Shown here piece by piece: positions 11,466 to 23,050 of a stretch of DNA of 64,000 nt (the first letter of the stretch is position 1; each line of letters starts with the position of its first letter). Made by a program: the position numbers and the translations under genes. The stretch is from Aegilops tauschii subsp. strangulata (Eukaryota; Streptophyta; Magnoliopsida; Poales; Poaceae): the NCBI RefSeq assembly GCF_002575655.3, contig NC_053040.3, positions 460,894,780-460,958,779 on the forward strand, written 5' to 3'. Under the pieces are notes generated by a model, which did no database searches, was not told the DNA's origin, and was given only the letters and a program-made list of their open reading frames with translations.

Positions 11466-13031
11466 TGATACGTCTCCAACGTATCTATAATTTATGAAGT
11501 ATTCATGCTATTATATTATCAACCTTGGATGTTTTATATGCATTTATATGCTATTTTATATGGGTTTTGCGACTAACCTATTAACCTAGAGCTCAGTGCT
11601 AGGTTCTGTTTTTTCCTTGCGTTAGAATATCGCAGAAAAGGAAAACCAAACGGAGTCCAACTGACCTGAAACTTGACGGAGCTTATTTTTGGACCAGAGG
11701 AAGGCCATGGAGTAAAAGAGTTGGGCGAGAAGAGTCTTGGGCTGCCCACGACGGTGGGAGGCGCGCCTACCCCCCCCCCCTCCCCTGGACGCGCCCCCCT
11801 ACCTCGTGGACAGCCCGGAGATCCCCCTGACTTGTTCTCGACACCAAAACCTCTTATATATACAGAAACCTCCGGGAATTAACCTAGATAGGAAGTTCCG
11901 CCACCACAAGCCTCTGTTGCCACGAGAAATCAATCTAGGCCCTCTCCGGCACCCTGCCAGAGGGGGTCCTCATCACCAGAGGGCATGGAGGAGGATCCCG
12001 GAGGGGCCATCATCACCATGAAGGACAAGGACCAGAGGGAGAACCTCTCCCCATCTAGGGAGGAGGCCATGGAGGAGGAAGCACAAGGGGGAGAACCTCT
12101 CCTCCTATCTCTCGGTGGCACCGGAGTGCCATCGGGAGGGGAATCATCACCGCGGTGATCGTCTTCATCAACATCACCATCATCATCACCATCCTCATCT
12201 CTTTTACGCGGTCCACTCTCCCGCACCCCGCTGTAATCCCTACTTGAACATGGTGCTTTATGCCACATATTATGATCCAATGATGTGTTGCCATCCTATG
12301 ATGTTTTGAGTAGATATCCTTTGTCTCTGGGTTGATTGATGATTTAGATTGGTACGAGTTGTATGTTTTATTTTGGTGCTGTCCTATGGTGCCATCCGTG
12401 TCGCGCAAGCGTGAGGGATTCCTATTGTAGGGTGTTGCAATACATTCATGATTCACTTATAGTGGGTTGGTGAGTGACTGAAACACAAACCCGGGTAAGG
12501 GGGTTGTTGCGTATGGGAATAAAGAGGACTTGATGCTTTAATGCTATGGTTGGGTTTTACCTTAATGATCTTTAGTAGTTGCGGATGCTTGCTAGAGTTC
12601 CAATCATAAGTGCATATGATCCAAGTAGAGAAAGTATGTTAGCTTTTGCCTCTCCCTCATATGAAATTGCAATGACGACTATCGGTCTTGTTAACAATTG
12701 CCTAGGACAATTCCGCACACCGATCCACCATTATTCCACACTCGCTATTTATAATATTTAGTAATATATTCTAACCTTATGATAACAGCACCTACTATGT
12801 TTTAGCTCTCCGATATCATGCAAAGCTATCCTCTTCATACCCACAACGTAGTTTTATTTCTCGTTTCTAGTTGGAAGCAAACGTTCGGTATACGTAGAGT
12901 CGTATCAGTGGCAGATAGGGCTTGAGAGAATATTGATCTTACCTTTAGCTCCTTGTGGGTTCGACACTCCATACTTATCACTTCCACCTTTGGAAATTGC
13001 TACGATGATTCCCTTCACTTGAGGATTATCA
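11466..13031 (+). repeat. NA1 5' LTR (1566 bp)
   Basis: It begins TGATACGTCTCCAACG and ends ...GGATTATCA. It differs from the 3' LTR by point changes and small indels in low-complexity stretches, such as the C-rich run near 11770 and the CATCAT repeat near 12175. Several short frames across it, including a His-rich one at 12115, are composition artefacts. Confidence 0.93.
11855..11862 (+). promoter_or_regulatory. TATA box of NA1 5' LTR
   Basis: TATATATA follows a GC-rich block, about 390 bp into the LTR. The same site is intact in the 3' LTR at 17379-17386. Confidence 0.65.
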
Positions 13032-13040
13032 AGCTCTTTT

Positions 13041-13058
13041 CTGGCGCCGTTACCGGGG
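13041..13058 (+). other. NA1 primer binding site (tRNA-Asp type)
   Basis: TGGCGCCGTTACCGGGGA begins 10 bases after the LTR end. It matches the tRNA-Asp complement used by Athila elements with one mismatch (A for G). Confidence 0.88.
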
Positions 13059-13888
13059 AGCAATAGCGTGGGGTTGATATTCTCTTGTGTTTGCTTTCTT
13101 CACTAAGAAGATTTTGTTTTTCCTTTTTGTTTTTGTTTAGTTGTGGGTGAAACATACAAAAAAAAAAGTTTTAAAAGAATGAAAATACCAAAAAAATTAC
13201 TTGCCTCTCTTACCTAAAAAGTTTTTCAAAAAAAAGAGAAGTGATTGGAAAGTTTTGCATTGAAGAAGTGAGGGTCGACCTTGAGCACTTGTGTTCATGC
13301 TCACGGAAAGAATGTAGAATTTTTCATGGAAGTTTCTCTGTAAATAATTATCCCCTTGTATATATCCATTGTATTATAAAAATAATGTGCCAAGCTTTGG
13401 TTTTAGGATGATTAGATTGCTTGTTTACTATGTGTAGAACAAAAACAGAAACTTTGGCTGTAGCGTGTGATTTTACATTTTTTACTGGAAAGTTAAATGG
13501 GTCTGAAACTTTTTGAACATTACTTCTGTACAAATTATTCAAATTTTCAAATTTATTTCATAATTGTTGGAGTTACAGAAGTTTACTAAACCTCCAGATT
13601 ACTACAGACTGTCCTGTTTTAGACAGATTCTGTTTCCCATGTGTTGATCGCTTATTTCGATGAATCTATGGGTAGTATCGGGGGGGTATGAGCCATAGTG
13701 AAGTTGGAATACATTAGATATAGTTCTAATATGAAATTGGAATGACTTTGCAACAGTACCTAGAGGTAGTGATTTGCTTTAATATACTAACGGATCTCAC
13801 AAAGTTTTTGTTAAGTTTTTGTGGATGAAGTGTTCGAAGAACGTGGATTTACCAATGTGAGAAGAATAAAGAGAGGCAAGAGTTCAAG

Positions 13889-13971
13889 CTTGGGGATGCC
13901 CAAGGAACCCCAAGTAAATATTCCAAGGATACTCAAGCATCTAATCTTGGGGATGCCCCGGTTGGCATCCC
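13889..13971 (+). other. NA1 hairpin pair, copy 1
   Basis: The first arm pair is CTTGGGG (13889-13895) with CCCCAAG (13908-13914). The second is GGGATGCC (13950-13957) with GGCATCCC (13964-13971). The same two-hairpin layout occurs in NA1 (second copy), NA2, NA3 (twice) and NA4. Confidence 0.7.
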
Positions 13972-14100
13972 ATCTTTCTTCTTCAACAATTATCGGTATA
14001 CCTCGATTTTTGTTTTGTTCACATGATTTGTGTCCTTTGTGTTTTTCTTTTTATTTAAGAACCATGCTAGTATGAGATAGCCCTTCATTGATTTATATAA

Positions 14101-14293
14101 TACTTTATGTGCTTCACTTATATCTTTTAAGTACGATCTTATAGAATTGCTCTTTGTGCTTCACTTAAATCTTTTGAGTATGGTTTTATAGAATGCTTCG
14201 TCTGCTTCACTTATACATTTTGAGCTTGGATATTGGTTAGTATATATTATTTGTAGAATGCTCCATGAACTTCACTTATATATTTTGGAGTAT
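14101..14293 (+). other. NA1 array of hairpins with a conserved loop (four units)
   Basis: Four units carry a close variant of TGCTTCACTTATATCTTTT in the loop. Stems: TACTT 14101-14105/AAGTA 14129-14133; TGCTC 14148-14152/GAGTA 14176-14180 (one G-U); a weak degenerate stem near 14194-14226; and ATGCTCCA 14258-14265/TGGAGTAT 14286-14293 (8 pairs, one G-U). Two further units lie at 15624-15703. Confidence 0.65.
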
Positions 14294-14327
14294 GAATAAT
14301 ACTATCATCTAAAGCGGGTTTGGAAAA

Positions 14328-14714
14328 GTGTCGACTTTAGGAATTAGTGATTCCACTATTCTAAATGAGAAGAATTTTGCTTATGTGGAGAGTAGAAAAA
14401 TTTCTATGCTTGTAGATCATGAAAAGAATGATTTATGTGATGGTTATATTGTTGAATTCATTCATGATGCTACTGAAAATTATTATGAGGGAGGAATATA
14501 TGCTTGTAGGAGTTGCAATAATATCAAGTTTCCTCTCTATGTGCTTAAAGCTTCGAAGTTATACTTGTTTTGCCTTCCTATGCTAGTTGATTCTTGTTCC
14601 TATAAATTATGTGTTCACAAAATCCCTAGGAATAGGAAGTTGGTTAGATTCAAATTTGCTAGTCATATTCTTCATGATGCTCTCTTTATGTTTCAATTCT
14701 TATCTTTTATGTGA
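14328..14714 (+). pseudogene. 3' fragment of the unknown ORF shared by NA1, NA2 and NA3
   Basis: The 128-residue open frame is clearly homologous to the C-terminal part of the NA3 ORF (40101-40943) and more distantly to the NA2 ORF (23051-24403). Shared features are a CDGYIVEFIHD stretch, a YYEGG motif (YYERG in NA2), a hydrophobic LPMLVD segment, a basic HRK/NRK patch and the ending ALFMFQFLSFM. The N-terminal two thirds are missing. I recognise no known domain. It is followed by the hairpin ATGCC/GGCAT at 14732-14750 and a conserved GCGCTTGTTGGGAG stretch. Confidence 0.7.
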
Positions 14715-14731
14715 GCATCATTGAAATCATC

Positions 14732-14750
14732 ATGCCTAGCTAAAAGGCAT
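14732..14750 (+). other. Hairpin just downstream of the NA1 ORF
   Basis: ATGCC (14732-14736) pairs with GGCAT (14746-14750) around a TAGCTAAAA loop. The same place in NA2 has AATGCC/GGCGTT (24421-24440), and in NA3 the reverse complement at 40065-40083, with A-U replaced by G-U pairs. Confidence 0.5.
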
Positions 14751-15366
14751 TAAAGAAAAGCGCTTGTTGGGAGACAACCCAATATTTACCCTTTCTATTT
14801 TTGTGTGTTTACATGATTAAGCTACTGTAGTAATCATGTTTTATAGCTTTTGTTTCAATAAAGTGCCAAGTAAGACCTTTGAGAAGACTTGGGTGAAAGT
14901 TAATGTGATCTTGCTGTAAAAAACAGAAACTTTGCGCTCACGAGATTAGCTACCATTTTTCACAGAAGAGTGATTTTGAGTTGATTCTTTTTGCATAAGA
15001 TTAATAGACAAATTCCTCACGTACAACAATTTATTTCATAATTTTTGGAGTAGCAGAAGTATGGTTGTTGTTCAGACCATTACAGACTGTTCTGTTTCTG
15101 ACAGATTCTGTTTTCATTGCATAGTTTGCTTGTTTTCTAGTTTCTATGGCTTATATTTCTCAATATAAATTGTAGAAATGATATGGTACAGTAGACATTG
15201 TGTGGGAATAATCATGAACCTTGTCTTTGACAGTACCAAAGTGAATGGTTTACTCTTTATCATACTAACCTATCTCACGAAGTTTTGTTAAGTTTTGTGT
15301 GATTGAAGTTTTCAAGCTTTGGGTGAGATATCGATATGAGGAGAATAAGGAGTGGAAAGACCCTAA

Positions 15367-15450
15367 CCTTGGGGATGTCCAAGGTACCCCAAGGTAATAT
15401 TGAAGGAAGACTCAAGCGCCTAAGCTTGGTGATGCCCCGGAAGGCATCCC
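15367..15450 (+). other. NA1 hairpin pair, copy 2
   Basis: CCTTGGGG (15367-15374) pairs with CCCCAAGG (15387-15394). GATGCC (15431-15436) pairs with GGCATC (15443-15448). The position relative to flanking conserved sequence matches copy 1. Confidence 0.7.
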
Positions 15451-15623
15451 CTCTTTCGTCTTCAAAACTATCGGTATACCTTACTCGGAGCTATATTTTT
15501 ATTCGTCACATGATATGTGCTTTTCTTGGAGCGTATTTTAAATTTTACTTGCTGTTTGAATAAAATCATTGGATCTGAATTATTGAATGAAAAAGAATCC
15601 TCCCATGGCTAGTTAATTATTTG

Positions 15624-15703
15624 ACTACTCAGTGTTCTTCACTTATATCTTTTGGAGTAGTTTGTCATTTACTCATGTGCTTCACGTATATCATGAGTAA
15701 ATG
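15624..15703 (+). other. NA1 loop hairpins, units 5 and 6
   Basis: Seven-bp stem ACTACTC/GAGTAGT and 12-bp perfect stem CATTTACTCATG/CATGAGTAAATG. Both loops contain the shared CTTCAC(T/G)TATAT core. NA3 has the matching pair at 38362-38441. Confidence 0.7.
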
Positions 15704-17001
15704 GTTGAATGAATTGAATGTCATAAATCTGAATTTATATATGTTTCGTATGCTTATAACATGGGGAGTAATGACTTCACACATAATAAGTATAGGTAGT
15801 AAACTCATTGAAAGTTAGCAAACGTAGAATTGGTCACTTGAACAATTCATGAAAGAATATTGAAGGAAGAGAGATTTCACATATAAATATACTATCTTGG
15901 ACATCTTTTGTAATTGTGAGCACTCATTAAAATATGACATGATAAAAGGTTGATGTTGGATAAGGAAGACAACTTAATGGGTTATGTTTTCTTATATCCG
16001 AAATAAAGTATATTGTCTTGGATCATCCAAGATGTTGAGCTTGCCTTTCCCTCTCATGCTAGCCAAATTCTTTGCACCAAGTAGAAATACTACTTGTGCT
16101 TCCAATCATCCCTTAAAACGACTTTTGCCATGAGAGTCCACCATACCTACCTATGGATTGAGTAAGATCCTTCAAGTAAGTTGTCATCGGTGCATGAAAT
16201 AAAAATTGCCCTCTAAATATGTATGATCTATTAATGTGAAGAAAATAAGCTTTATACGATCTTGTGATGTGGAAGAAATAAAAGCGATGGACTGCATAAT
16301 AAATGTCCATATCACAAGTGGCAATATAAAGTGACATTCTTTTGCATTAAGATTTTGTGCATCCAACCTTAAAAGCGCATGACAACCTCTGCTTCCCTCT
16401 ACGAAGGGCCTATCTTTTACTTTTATCTTCTACCTTATGCAAGAGTCATGGTGATCTTCACCTTTCCTTTTTACATTTTATCCTTTGGCAAGCACATTGT
16501 GTTGGAAAGATCCCGGTATATATATCCAATTGGATGTAAGTTATAATGAACTATTATTTTTGACATTACCCTTGAGGTAAAAGGTTGGGAGGCGAAACTA
16601 TAAGCCCCTATCTTTCTCTGTGTCCGATTAAAACTTTGAACCCATAAATATCACGTGAGTGTTAGCAATTGTGAAATATTAAATGATAGTTGAGTATGTG
16701 GAGTTTGCTGAATCAAAGCTCTGACATAGACCCTTCCTGAAAATAAGATGAATTGCAATTGTTTGATGACTAAGAGCACTGTTTGTTAGTTTTCAAGAAA
16801 GTTTATGATCTATACTTTAACATGTGAATAGCTTGTTAATTGATCATGAAATGTTTTATAAGATGAGCTACTGTTAGGACATATATTGATGCTAGAAAAT
16901 GTGAGTGAAATTATCATTGATCAAACTTGTGCACTTGCTAGCATTCACACTTCATAAATTATTTCTTTTATCATTTACCTACTCGAGGACGAGCAGGAAT
17001 T

Positions 17002-17014
17002 AAGCTTGGGGATG
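17002..17014 (+). other. NA1 polypurine tract
   Basis: AAGCTTGGGGATG lies directly before the 3' LTR (one T between). The same 13-mer occurs inside the element at 13886-13898. Confidence 0.85.
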
Positions 17015-17015
17015 T

Positions 17016-18546
17016 TGATACGTCTCCAACGTATCTATAATTTATGAAGTATTCCTGCTATTATATTATCAACCTTGGATGTTTTATATGCATTTATATG
17101 CTATTTTATATGGTTTTTGGGACTAACCTATTAACCTAGAGCCCAGTGCCAGTTTCTGTTTTTTTTCCTTGTTTTAGAATATCGCAGAAAAGGAAAACCA
17201 AACGGAGTCCAGTTGACCTGAAACTTGACGGAGCTTATTTTTGGACTAGAAGAAGGCCATGGAGTAAAAGAGTTGGGCTAGAAGAGTCCTGGGCTGCCCA
17301 CGAGGGTGGGAGGCGCGCCCCCCTACCTCGTGGACAGCCCGGAGATCCCCCTGACTTGTTCTCGACGCCAAAACCTCTTATATATACAGAAACCTCCGGG
17401 AATTAACCTAGATCGGAAGTTTCGCCACCACAAGCCTCTGTTGCCACGAGAAATCAATCTAGGCCCTCTCTAGCACCCTGCCGGAGGGGGTCCTCATCAC
17501 CGGAGGGCATGGAGGAGGATCCCGGAGGGGCCATCATCACCATGAAGGCCAAGGACCAGAGGGAGAACCTCTCCCCATCTAGGGGGGAGGCCATGGAGGA
17601 GGAAGCACAAGGGGGAGAACCTCTCCTCCTATCTCTCGGTGGCACCGGAGTGCAATCGGGAGGGGAATCATCACCGCGGTGATCGTCTTCATCAACATCA
17701 CCATCATCATCTCTTTTACGCGGTCCACTCTCCCGCACCCCATTGTAATCCCTACTTGAACATGGTGCTTTATGCCACATATTATGATCCAATGATGTGT
17801 TGCCATCCTATGATGTTTTGAGTAGATATCCTTTGTCTTTGGGTTGATTGATGATCTAGATTGGTACGAGTTGTATGTTTTATTTTGGTGCTGTCCTATG
17901 GTGCCCTCCGTGTCGCGCAAGCATGAGGGATTCCCGTTGTAGGGTGTTGCAATACGTTCATGATTCGCTTATAGTGGGTTGGTGAGTGACTGAAACACAA
18001 ACCCGAGTAATGGGGTTGTTGCGTATGGGAATAAAGAGGACTTGATGCTTTAATGCTATAGTTGGGTTTTACCTTAATGATCTTTAGTAGTTGCGGATGC
18101 TTGCTAGAGTTCCAGTCATAAGTGCATATGATCCAAGTAGAGAAAGTATGTTAGCTTATGGCTCTCCCTCATATGAAATTGCAATGACGACTATCGGTCT
18201 TGTTAACAATTGCCTAGGACAATTCCGCACACCGATCCACCATTATTCCACACTCGCTATTTATAATATTTAGTAATATATTCTAACCTTATGATAACAG
18301 CACCTACTTTTATATTTTAGCTCTCCGATATCATGCAAAGTTATCCTCTTCATACCCACAACGTAGTTTTATTTCTCGTTTCTAGTTGGAAGCAAACGTT
18401 CGGTATACGTAGAGTCGTATCAGTGGCTGATAGGGCTTGAGAGAATATTGATCTTACCTTTAGCTCCTTGTGGGTTCGACACTCCATACTTATCACTTCC
18501 ACCTTTGGAAATTGCTACGATGATTCCCTTCACTTGGGGATTATCA
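17016..18546 (+). repeat. NA1 3' LTR (1531 bp)
   Basis: It starts TGATACGTCTCC and ends ...GGATTATCA, followed by target duplication GGCTC. The TATA box TATATATA is at 17379-17386. It is shorter than the 5' LTR by small deletions in the C-rich and CAT-repeat stretches. Confidence 0.93.
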
Positions 18547-19202
18547 GGCTCATCACCAAAGCTAACACCAACAGTTTGTTTCTTACAATCTATCTTAGCA
18601 TTAGCTGTATTCAAGAAAGGTCTACAAAAGATAATGGGACAGAAGTCATCTTGTGGGGAACCAAGAACAAGGAAATCAGTAGGGTATTTTATTTTCCCAC
18701 ACAAGACTTCAACATCTCTAACAATCCCAATTGGTGATATGGTGTCTCTATTAGCAAGTTTAATAGTAACATCTATTTCTTCTATCTCAGCAGGTGCTAT
18801 GTCTTTCATAATTTCTTGATATAAAGTGTAAGGAACAGCACTCACACTAGCACCCATGTCACATAATCCATGATAACAGTGATCTCCTATTTTAACTGAG
18901 ATGACAGGCATGCCAACAACTGGTCTATGTTTATCTCTTTTATCAAGTTTAACAATTCTAGTTGCTTCTTCACAGAAGTAAATAACATGCCCATCAATAT
19001 CTTCTTCCAAGAGATATTTAACCATAGCAATACTAGGTTCTACTTTAATCTGTTCACCAGGTTTAGGTGTTCTAATATAGCTTTTGTTAACCACGGTTGA
19101 AACTTTAGCATGTTCCTTTATCCTTACAGGAAAAGGTGGTTTCTCAATATAAGGAGAAGGGACAGCTGGATCAACATTATAAAGTATAGTTTCTTGTTTC
19201 AC
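18547..19202 (-). pseudogene. AthA pol, first part: retroviral-type aspartic protease
   Basis: Minus-strand frame. The protease core has CDMGASVSAVP (Athila proteases often use D-x-GAS) at about 18845-18885, and a second conserved stretch ending GRPFLNT-like (here CRPFLNT). The open frame continues artificially into the NA1 LTR; the true element sequence stops at the insertion point 18546/18547 and resumes at 11465. Protease would mature Gag-Pol. N-terminal sequence between gag and protease (19203-19303) is in other frames. Confidence 0.88.
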
Positions 19203-19303
19203 CGGTACCGGTTCTTTAATTTATTCTTTAATAGGTGGGTGGTATTTAAACCACTTCTATTTAGGGAGTTCAACATGAGTAGCAAATGATTCACAAAAGG
19301 AGG

Positions 19304-20067
19304 CTAGTATCTCAGAGTCAAGTCCATATTTAGTGCTAAACTTTTGAAAAGCATCGGTATTCTTAAAAGATTTAACACAATCATACTTAAGTTTAATACC
19401 TGACTCTTTACCTTCTTGAGTTCCCAATCTTCAGAGTTGCGTTTAATTCTTTCCAAAAGATCCAACCGGAATTCAATAGTCTTCTTCATAAAACAACTAG
19501 CACAAGAAGTATCCAGCATGGTTTGAACATTACAAGAAAGCCGAGCATAAAAGTTCTGGATGATAATTTCTCTTGAGAGCTCATGATTGGGGCATGAATA
19601 TAACATTGACTTAAGCCTCCCCCAAGCTAGAGCGATACTTTCTCCTTCACGAGGCAAAAAATTATATATATAATTCCGATCACGATGAACTAGATGCATA
19701 GGATAAAAAATTTGGTGAAATTCCAATTTCAAACGATTCCAATTCCATGATCCAATATCATCGCATAGCCTATACCATGCCAATGTTTTTTCCTTCAAAG
19801 ATAAAGGGAAAACCTTTTTCATCACCTCATCTCCGGGTAAACCTGCAAGCTTAAACAATCCACAAATTTGTTCCACATATATCAAGTGCATATCAGGATG
19901 TTCAGTTCCATCTCCTGCATAAGGATTAGCTAGCAGTTGTTTATCATACCCGAAGGAATTTCATATTCAACATTTTCAGTAGGTACAGTAGGTTGAGGGG
20001 TAGCCAATTGTGGTTCCGGACGAGGTGAAGATACCCCGAACAAACCCCTCAAAGGATTGTTTTCCAT
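19304..20067 (-). pseudogene. AthA gag, frameshifted
   Basis: The predicted start is the ATG complementary to 20065-20067 (MENNPLRG...). One base is lost near 19940, after which the main frame 19891-19304 continues. It shows the Athila capsid pattern: FKLAGLPGDEVMKKVFPLSL, a DIGSWNWN tryptophan motif, and a CPNHELS stretch. It lies downstream of the primer site at 20131-20148. Inactive copy. Confidence 0.88.
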
Positions 20068-20130
20068 AGTAACAAGTGACAATAAATTTCAGCACACTAT
20101 ATAAATGTTTCCTTACCAAAGGCGCTTCAC

Positions 20131-20148
20131 TCCCCAGCAACGGCGCCA
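20131..20148 (-). other. AthA primer binding site (tRNA-Asp type)
   Basis: On the minus strand this reads TGGCGCCGTTGCTGGGGA, 11 bases after the 5' LTR end, one mismatch from the tRNA-Asp complement. Confidence 0.88.
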
Positions 20149-20159
20149 GAAAATAGCCT

Positions 20160-21224
20160 TGATGACCCACAAGTATAGGGGATCAATTGTAGCTCTTTTC
20201 GATAAGTAAGAGTGTCGAACCCAATGAGGAGCAGAAGGAAATGACAAGTAGTTTTCAGTAAGGTAGTGTCTGCAGGTGCTGAAACTGTAAGTAGCTGAGT
20301 AGTTTCATAGCAAGATAATTTGTAACAAGCAAGTAACGATAGTAGAAATAAGTATGCAGCAAGGTAGCCCAATCCTTTTGAGGCAAAACGTCTCTTATGA
20401 TAATCAAAGAGTTCTTGAGGGTGCACGGGAATTTCATCTAGTCACTTTCATCATGTTGGTTTAATTTGTGTCCGGTACTTTGATAATTTGATATGTGGGT
20501 GGACTGGTGCTTAGGTGCTGTTCTTACTTGAACAAACCTCCTACTTATGATTAACCCTCCCGCAAGCATCCGCAACTACGAGAAAAGTATTAAGAATAAA
20601 TTATAACCATAGCATTAAACTTATGGATCCAATCGGTCCCTTACGGAATAGCGCATAAACTGGGGTTTAAGCTTCTGTCACTCTCGCAACCCATCATCTA
20701 TTTGCTACTCCACAATGCATTCCCTTAGGCCCAAATATGGTGAAGTGTCATGTAGTCGATGTTCACATGACACCACTAAGGGAATCACAACATACACACA
20801 ATCAAAATATCGAACACATATCAAGTTCACATGATTACTTGCAACATAATATCTCCCGTGACCTCAAGAACAAAAGTAACTACTCACAAATGATAAAATG
20901 TTCATTATCAGAGGGGTATTAAATAGCATAATGGATCTAAACATATAATCTTCCACTAAATAAACCATATAGTAATCAACTACAAGATGAAATCAACACT
21001 ACTAGTCACCCAAAAGCACCAATCTATAGTTCCAGTAACAAGATTAAATACAAGAGATTAACCAGGGTTTGAGATGAGATGGTGCTGTTGAAGATGTTGT
21101 TAGAGATTTCCCTCCCCGAGATGGGAGAGTTGTTGGTGATGATGATGACGATGATTTCCCCCTCCGAGAGGGAAGTTCCACGGGCGGAATCGCTCCGCGG
21201 AGGGCAAAAGTGCTCCTGCCCAAG
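20160..21224 (-). repeat. AthA 5' LTR, inner part
   Basis: Plus-strand start TGATGACCCACAAG is the reverse complement of the LTR 3' terminus. The LTR is interrupted at 21224 by NA2 and resumes after the second CCAAG. Combined length without NA2 is about 1503 bp. There is no gene in it. The short frames at 20127-20437 and 21044-21265 are chance. Confidence 0.88.
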
Positions 21225-22804
21225 TGATACGTCTCCAACGTATCTATAATTTTTGATTGCTCCATGCTATATTATATTCTGTTTTGGACATTATTGGGCT
21301 TTATTATACACTTTTATATTATTTTTGGGACTAACCTATTAACCGGAGGCCCAGCCCAGAATTTTTGTTTTTGCCTATTTCAGAGTTTTGCAGAAAAAGA
21401 ATATCAAACGGAGTCCAAACGGAATGAAACCTTCGGGAACGTGATTTTCGGAACGAACGTGATCCAGAGGACTTGGACCCTACGTCAAGACATCAACCAA
21501 GAAGCCACGAGGTAGGGGGCGCGCCTACCCCCTAGGCGTGCCCTCCACCCTCGTGGGCCCCCTGTTGCTCCACCAACGTACTCCTTCCTCCTATATATAC
21601 CTACGTACCCCCAAACTACCAGATACGGAGCCAAGAACCTAAATCCACCGCCGCAACCTTCTGTACCCGTGAGATCCCATCTTGGGGCCTGTTCCGGAGC
21701 TCCGCCGGAGGGGGCATCGATCACGGAGGGATTCTACATCAACACCATAGCCTCTCCGATGATGTGTGAGTAGTTTACCTCAGACCTTCGGGTCCATAGT
21801 TATTAGCTAGATGGCTTCTTCTCTCTTTTTGGATCTCAATACAATGTTCTCCCCCTCTCTTGTGGAGATCTATTCGATGTAATCTTCTTTTGCGGTGTGT
21901 TTGTTGAGACCGATGAATTGTGGGTTTATGATCAAGTTTATCTATGAACAATATTTGAATCTTCTCTGAATTCTTTTATGTATGATTGGTTATCTTAGCA
22001 AGTCTCTTCAAATTATCAGTTTGGTTTGGCCTACTAGATTGATCTTTCTTGCAATGGGAGAAGTGCTTAGCTTTGGGTTCAATCTTGCGGTGTCCTTTCC
22101 CAGTGACAGTAGGGGCAGCAAGGCACGTATTGTATTGTTGCCATCGAGGATAACAAGATGGGGTTTATATCATATTGCATGAATTTATCCCTCTACATCA
22201 TGTCATCTTGCTTAAAGCATTACTCTGTTCTTTTGAACTTAATACTCTAGATGCATGCTGGATAGCGGTCGATGTGTGGATTAATAGTAGTAGATGCAGG
22301 CATGAGTTGGTCTACTTGTCTCGGACGTGATGCCTATATACATGATCATACCTAGATATTCTCATAACTATGCTCAATTCTGTCAATTGCTCAACAGTAA
22401 TTTGTTCACCCATCGTAAATACTTATGCTCTTGAGAGAAGCCACTAGTGAAACCTATGGCCCCCGGGTCTATTTTCCATCATATTAATCTCCCGACAACA
22501 AGCTATTTCCGTTGCTTTTTGTTTTACTTTCTTTACTTTGCATCTCTATCATAAAAATACCAAAAATATTATCTTATCATATCTATCAGATCTCACTCTC
22601 GTAAGTGACCGTGTAGAGATTGACAACCCCTTATCGCGTTGGTTGCGGGGATTTATTTGTTTGTGTAGGTGCGAGGGACTCGTGTGTGGCCTCCTACTGG
22701 ATTGATACCTTGGTTCTCAAAAACTGAGGGAAATACTTACGCTACTTTGCTGCATTACCCTTTCCTCTTCAAGGGAAAACCAATGCAGTGCTCAAGAGGT
22801 AGCA
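21225..22804 (+). repeat. NA2 5' LTR (1580 bp)
   Basis: TGATACGTCTCCAACG...GAGGTAGCA. TATA box TATATATA is at 21592-21599. The 3' LTR lacks a block of about 38 bp just after the first 17 bases and another of about 70 bp near its 3' end. Confidence 0.93.
21592..21599 (+). promoter_or_regulatory. TATA box of NA2 5' LTR
   Basis: TATATATA lies between a GC-rich block and a CCTACGTACC stretch. The matching site in the 3' LTR (about 27556-27565) reads CTATCTATAC and is weakened. Confidence 0.65.
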
Positions 22805-22815
22805 AGAAGGATTTC

Positions 22816-22833
22816 TGGCGCCGTTGCCGGGGA
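22816..22833 (+). other. NA2 primer binding site (tRNA-Asp)
   Basis: TGGCGCCGTTGCCGGGGA is a perfect complement to the plant tRNA-Asp 3' end, 11 bases after the LTR. Confidence 0.93.
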
Positions 22834-23050
22834 GTCTACGCAAAAGTCAACATACCAAGTACCCATCACAAACCCTTATCTCCCGCATTACATTATTTGC
22901 CATTTGCCTCTCGTTTTCCTCTCCCCCACTTCACCCTTGTCGTTTTATTCGCCCTCTCTTTTTCGTCCGCCTTCTTCCCATTTGTATCTTTGTTTGTGTT
23001 TCCTTGTGCCTTCTATATGCTTGCATCTTCGCTGCTGAAAATCTATTGAT

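Larger units (their letters stand above)
13059..14327 (+). other. NA1 interior, first noncoding module (no gene)
   Basis: AT-rich sequence with no supported gene. It contains a hairpin pair at 13889-13971 and most of a hairpin array at 14101-14293. The stretch from about 13420 is a degenerate copy of the tract seen again at about 14920-15550, so NA1 carries the module twice, once on each side of the ORF fragment. Confidence 0.75.
14751..17001 (+). other. NA1 interior, second noncoding module and 3' untranslated tract (no gene)
   Basis: AT-rich, with no gene I can support. The second hairpin pair is at 15367-15450. Two further loop hairpins are ACTACTC 15624-15630/GAGTAGT 15655-15661 and a perfect 12-bp stem CATTTACTCATG 15666-15677/CATGAGTAAATG 15692-15703. 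The rest, 15830-17000, is featureless AT-rich sequence leading to the polypurine tract. Confidence 0.75.
11466..18546 (+). mobile_element. NA1: non-autonomous Athila-like LTR element, complete with 5-bp target duplication
   Basis: LTRs are 11466-13031 and 17016-18546, flanked by identical GGCTC at 11461-11465 and 18547-18551. A tRNA-Asp primer site and a polypurine tract are present. The roughly 4-kb interior has no gag, protease, RT or integrase. It holds only a 3' fragment of an unknown ORF (14328-14714) plus long AT-rich noncoding sequence with conserved hairpins. It must have been mobilised by proteins from an autonomous relative. It is inserted into the protease/RT linker of AthA. Confidence 0.95.

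Noticed and set aside
11673..12456. Frames in the NA1 LTR, including a His-rich one from a CATCAT repeat
   Set aside because: They are repeated in altered form in the other LTR, include low-complexity repeats and differ in frame between the two LTRs.
14101..14293. CRISPR array (repeats with regular spacing)
   Set aside because: Plant nuclear DNA, degenerate units, stems that vary with the loop constant, and no cas genes; they are hairpin repeats of an LTR element.
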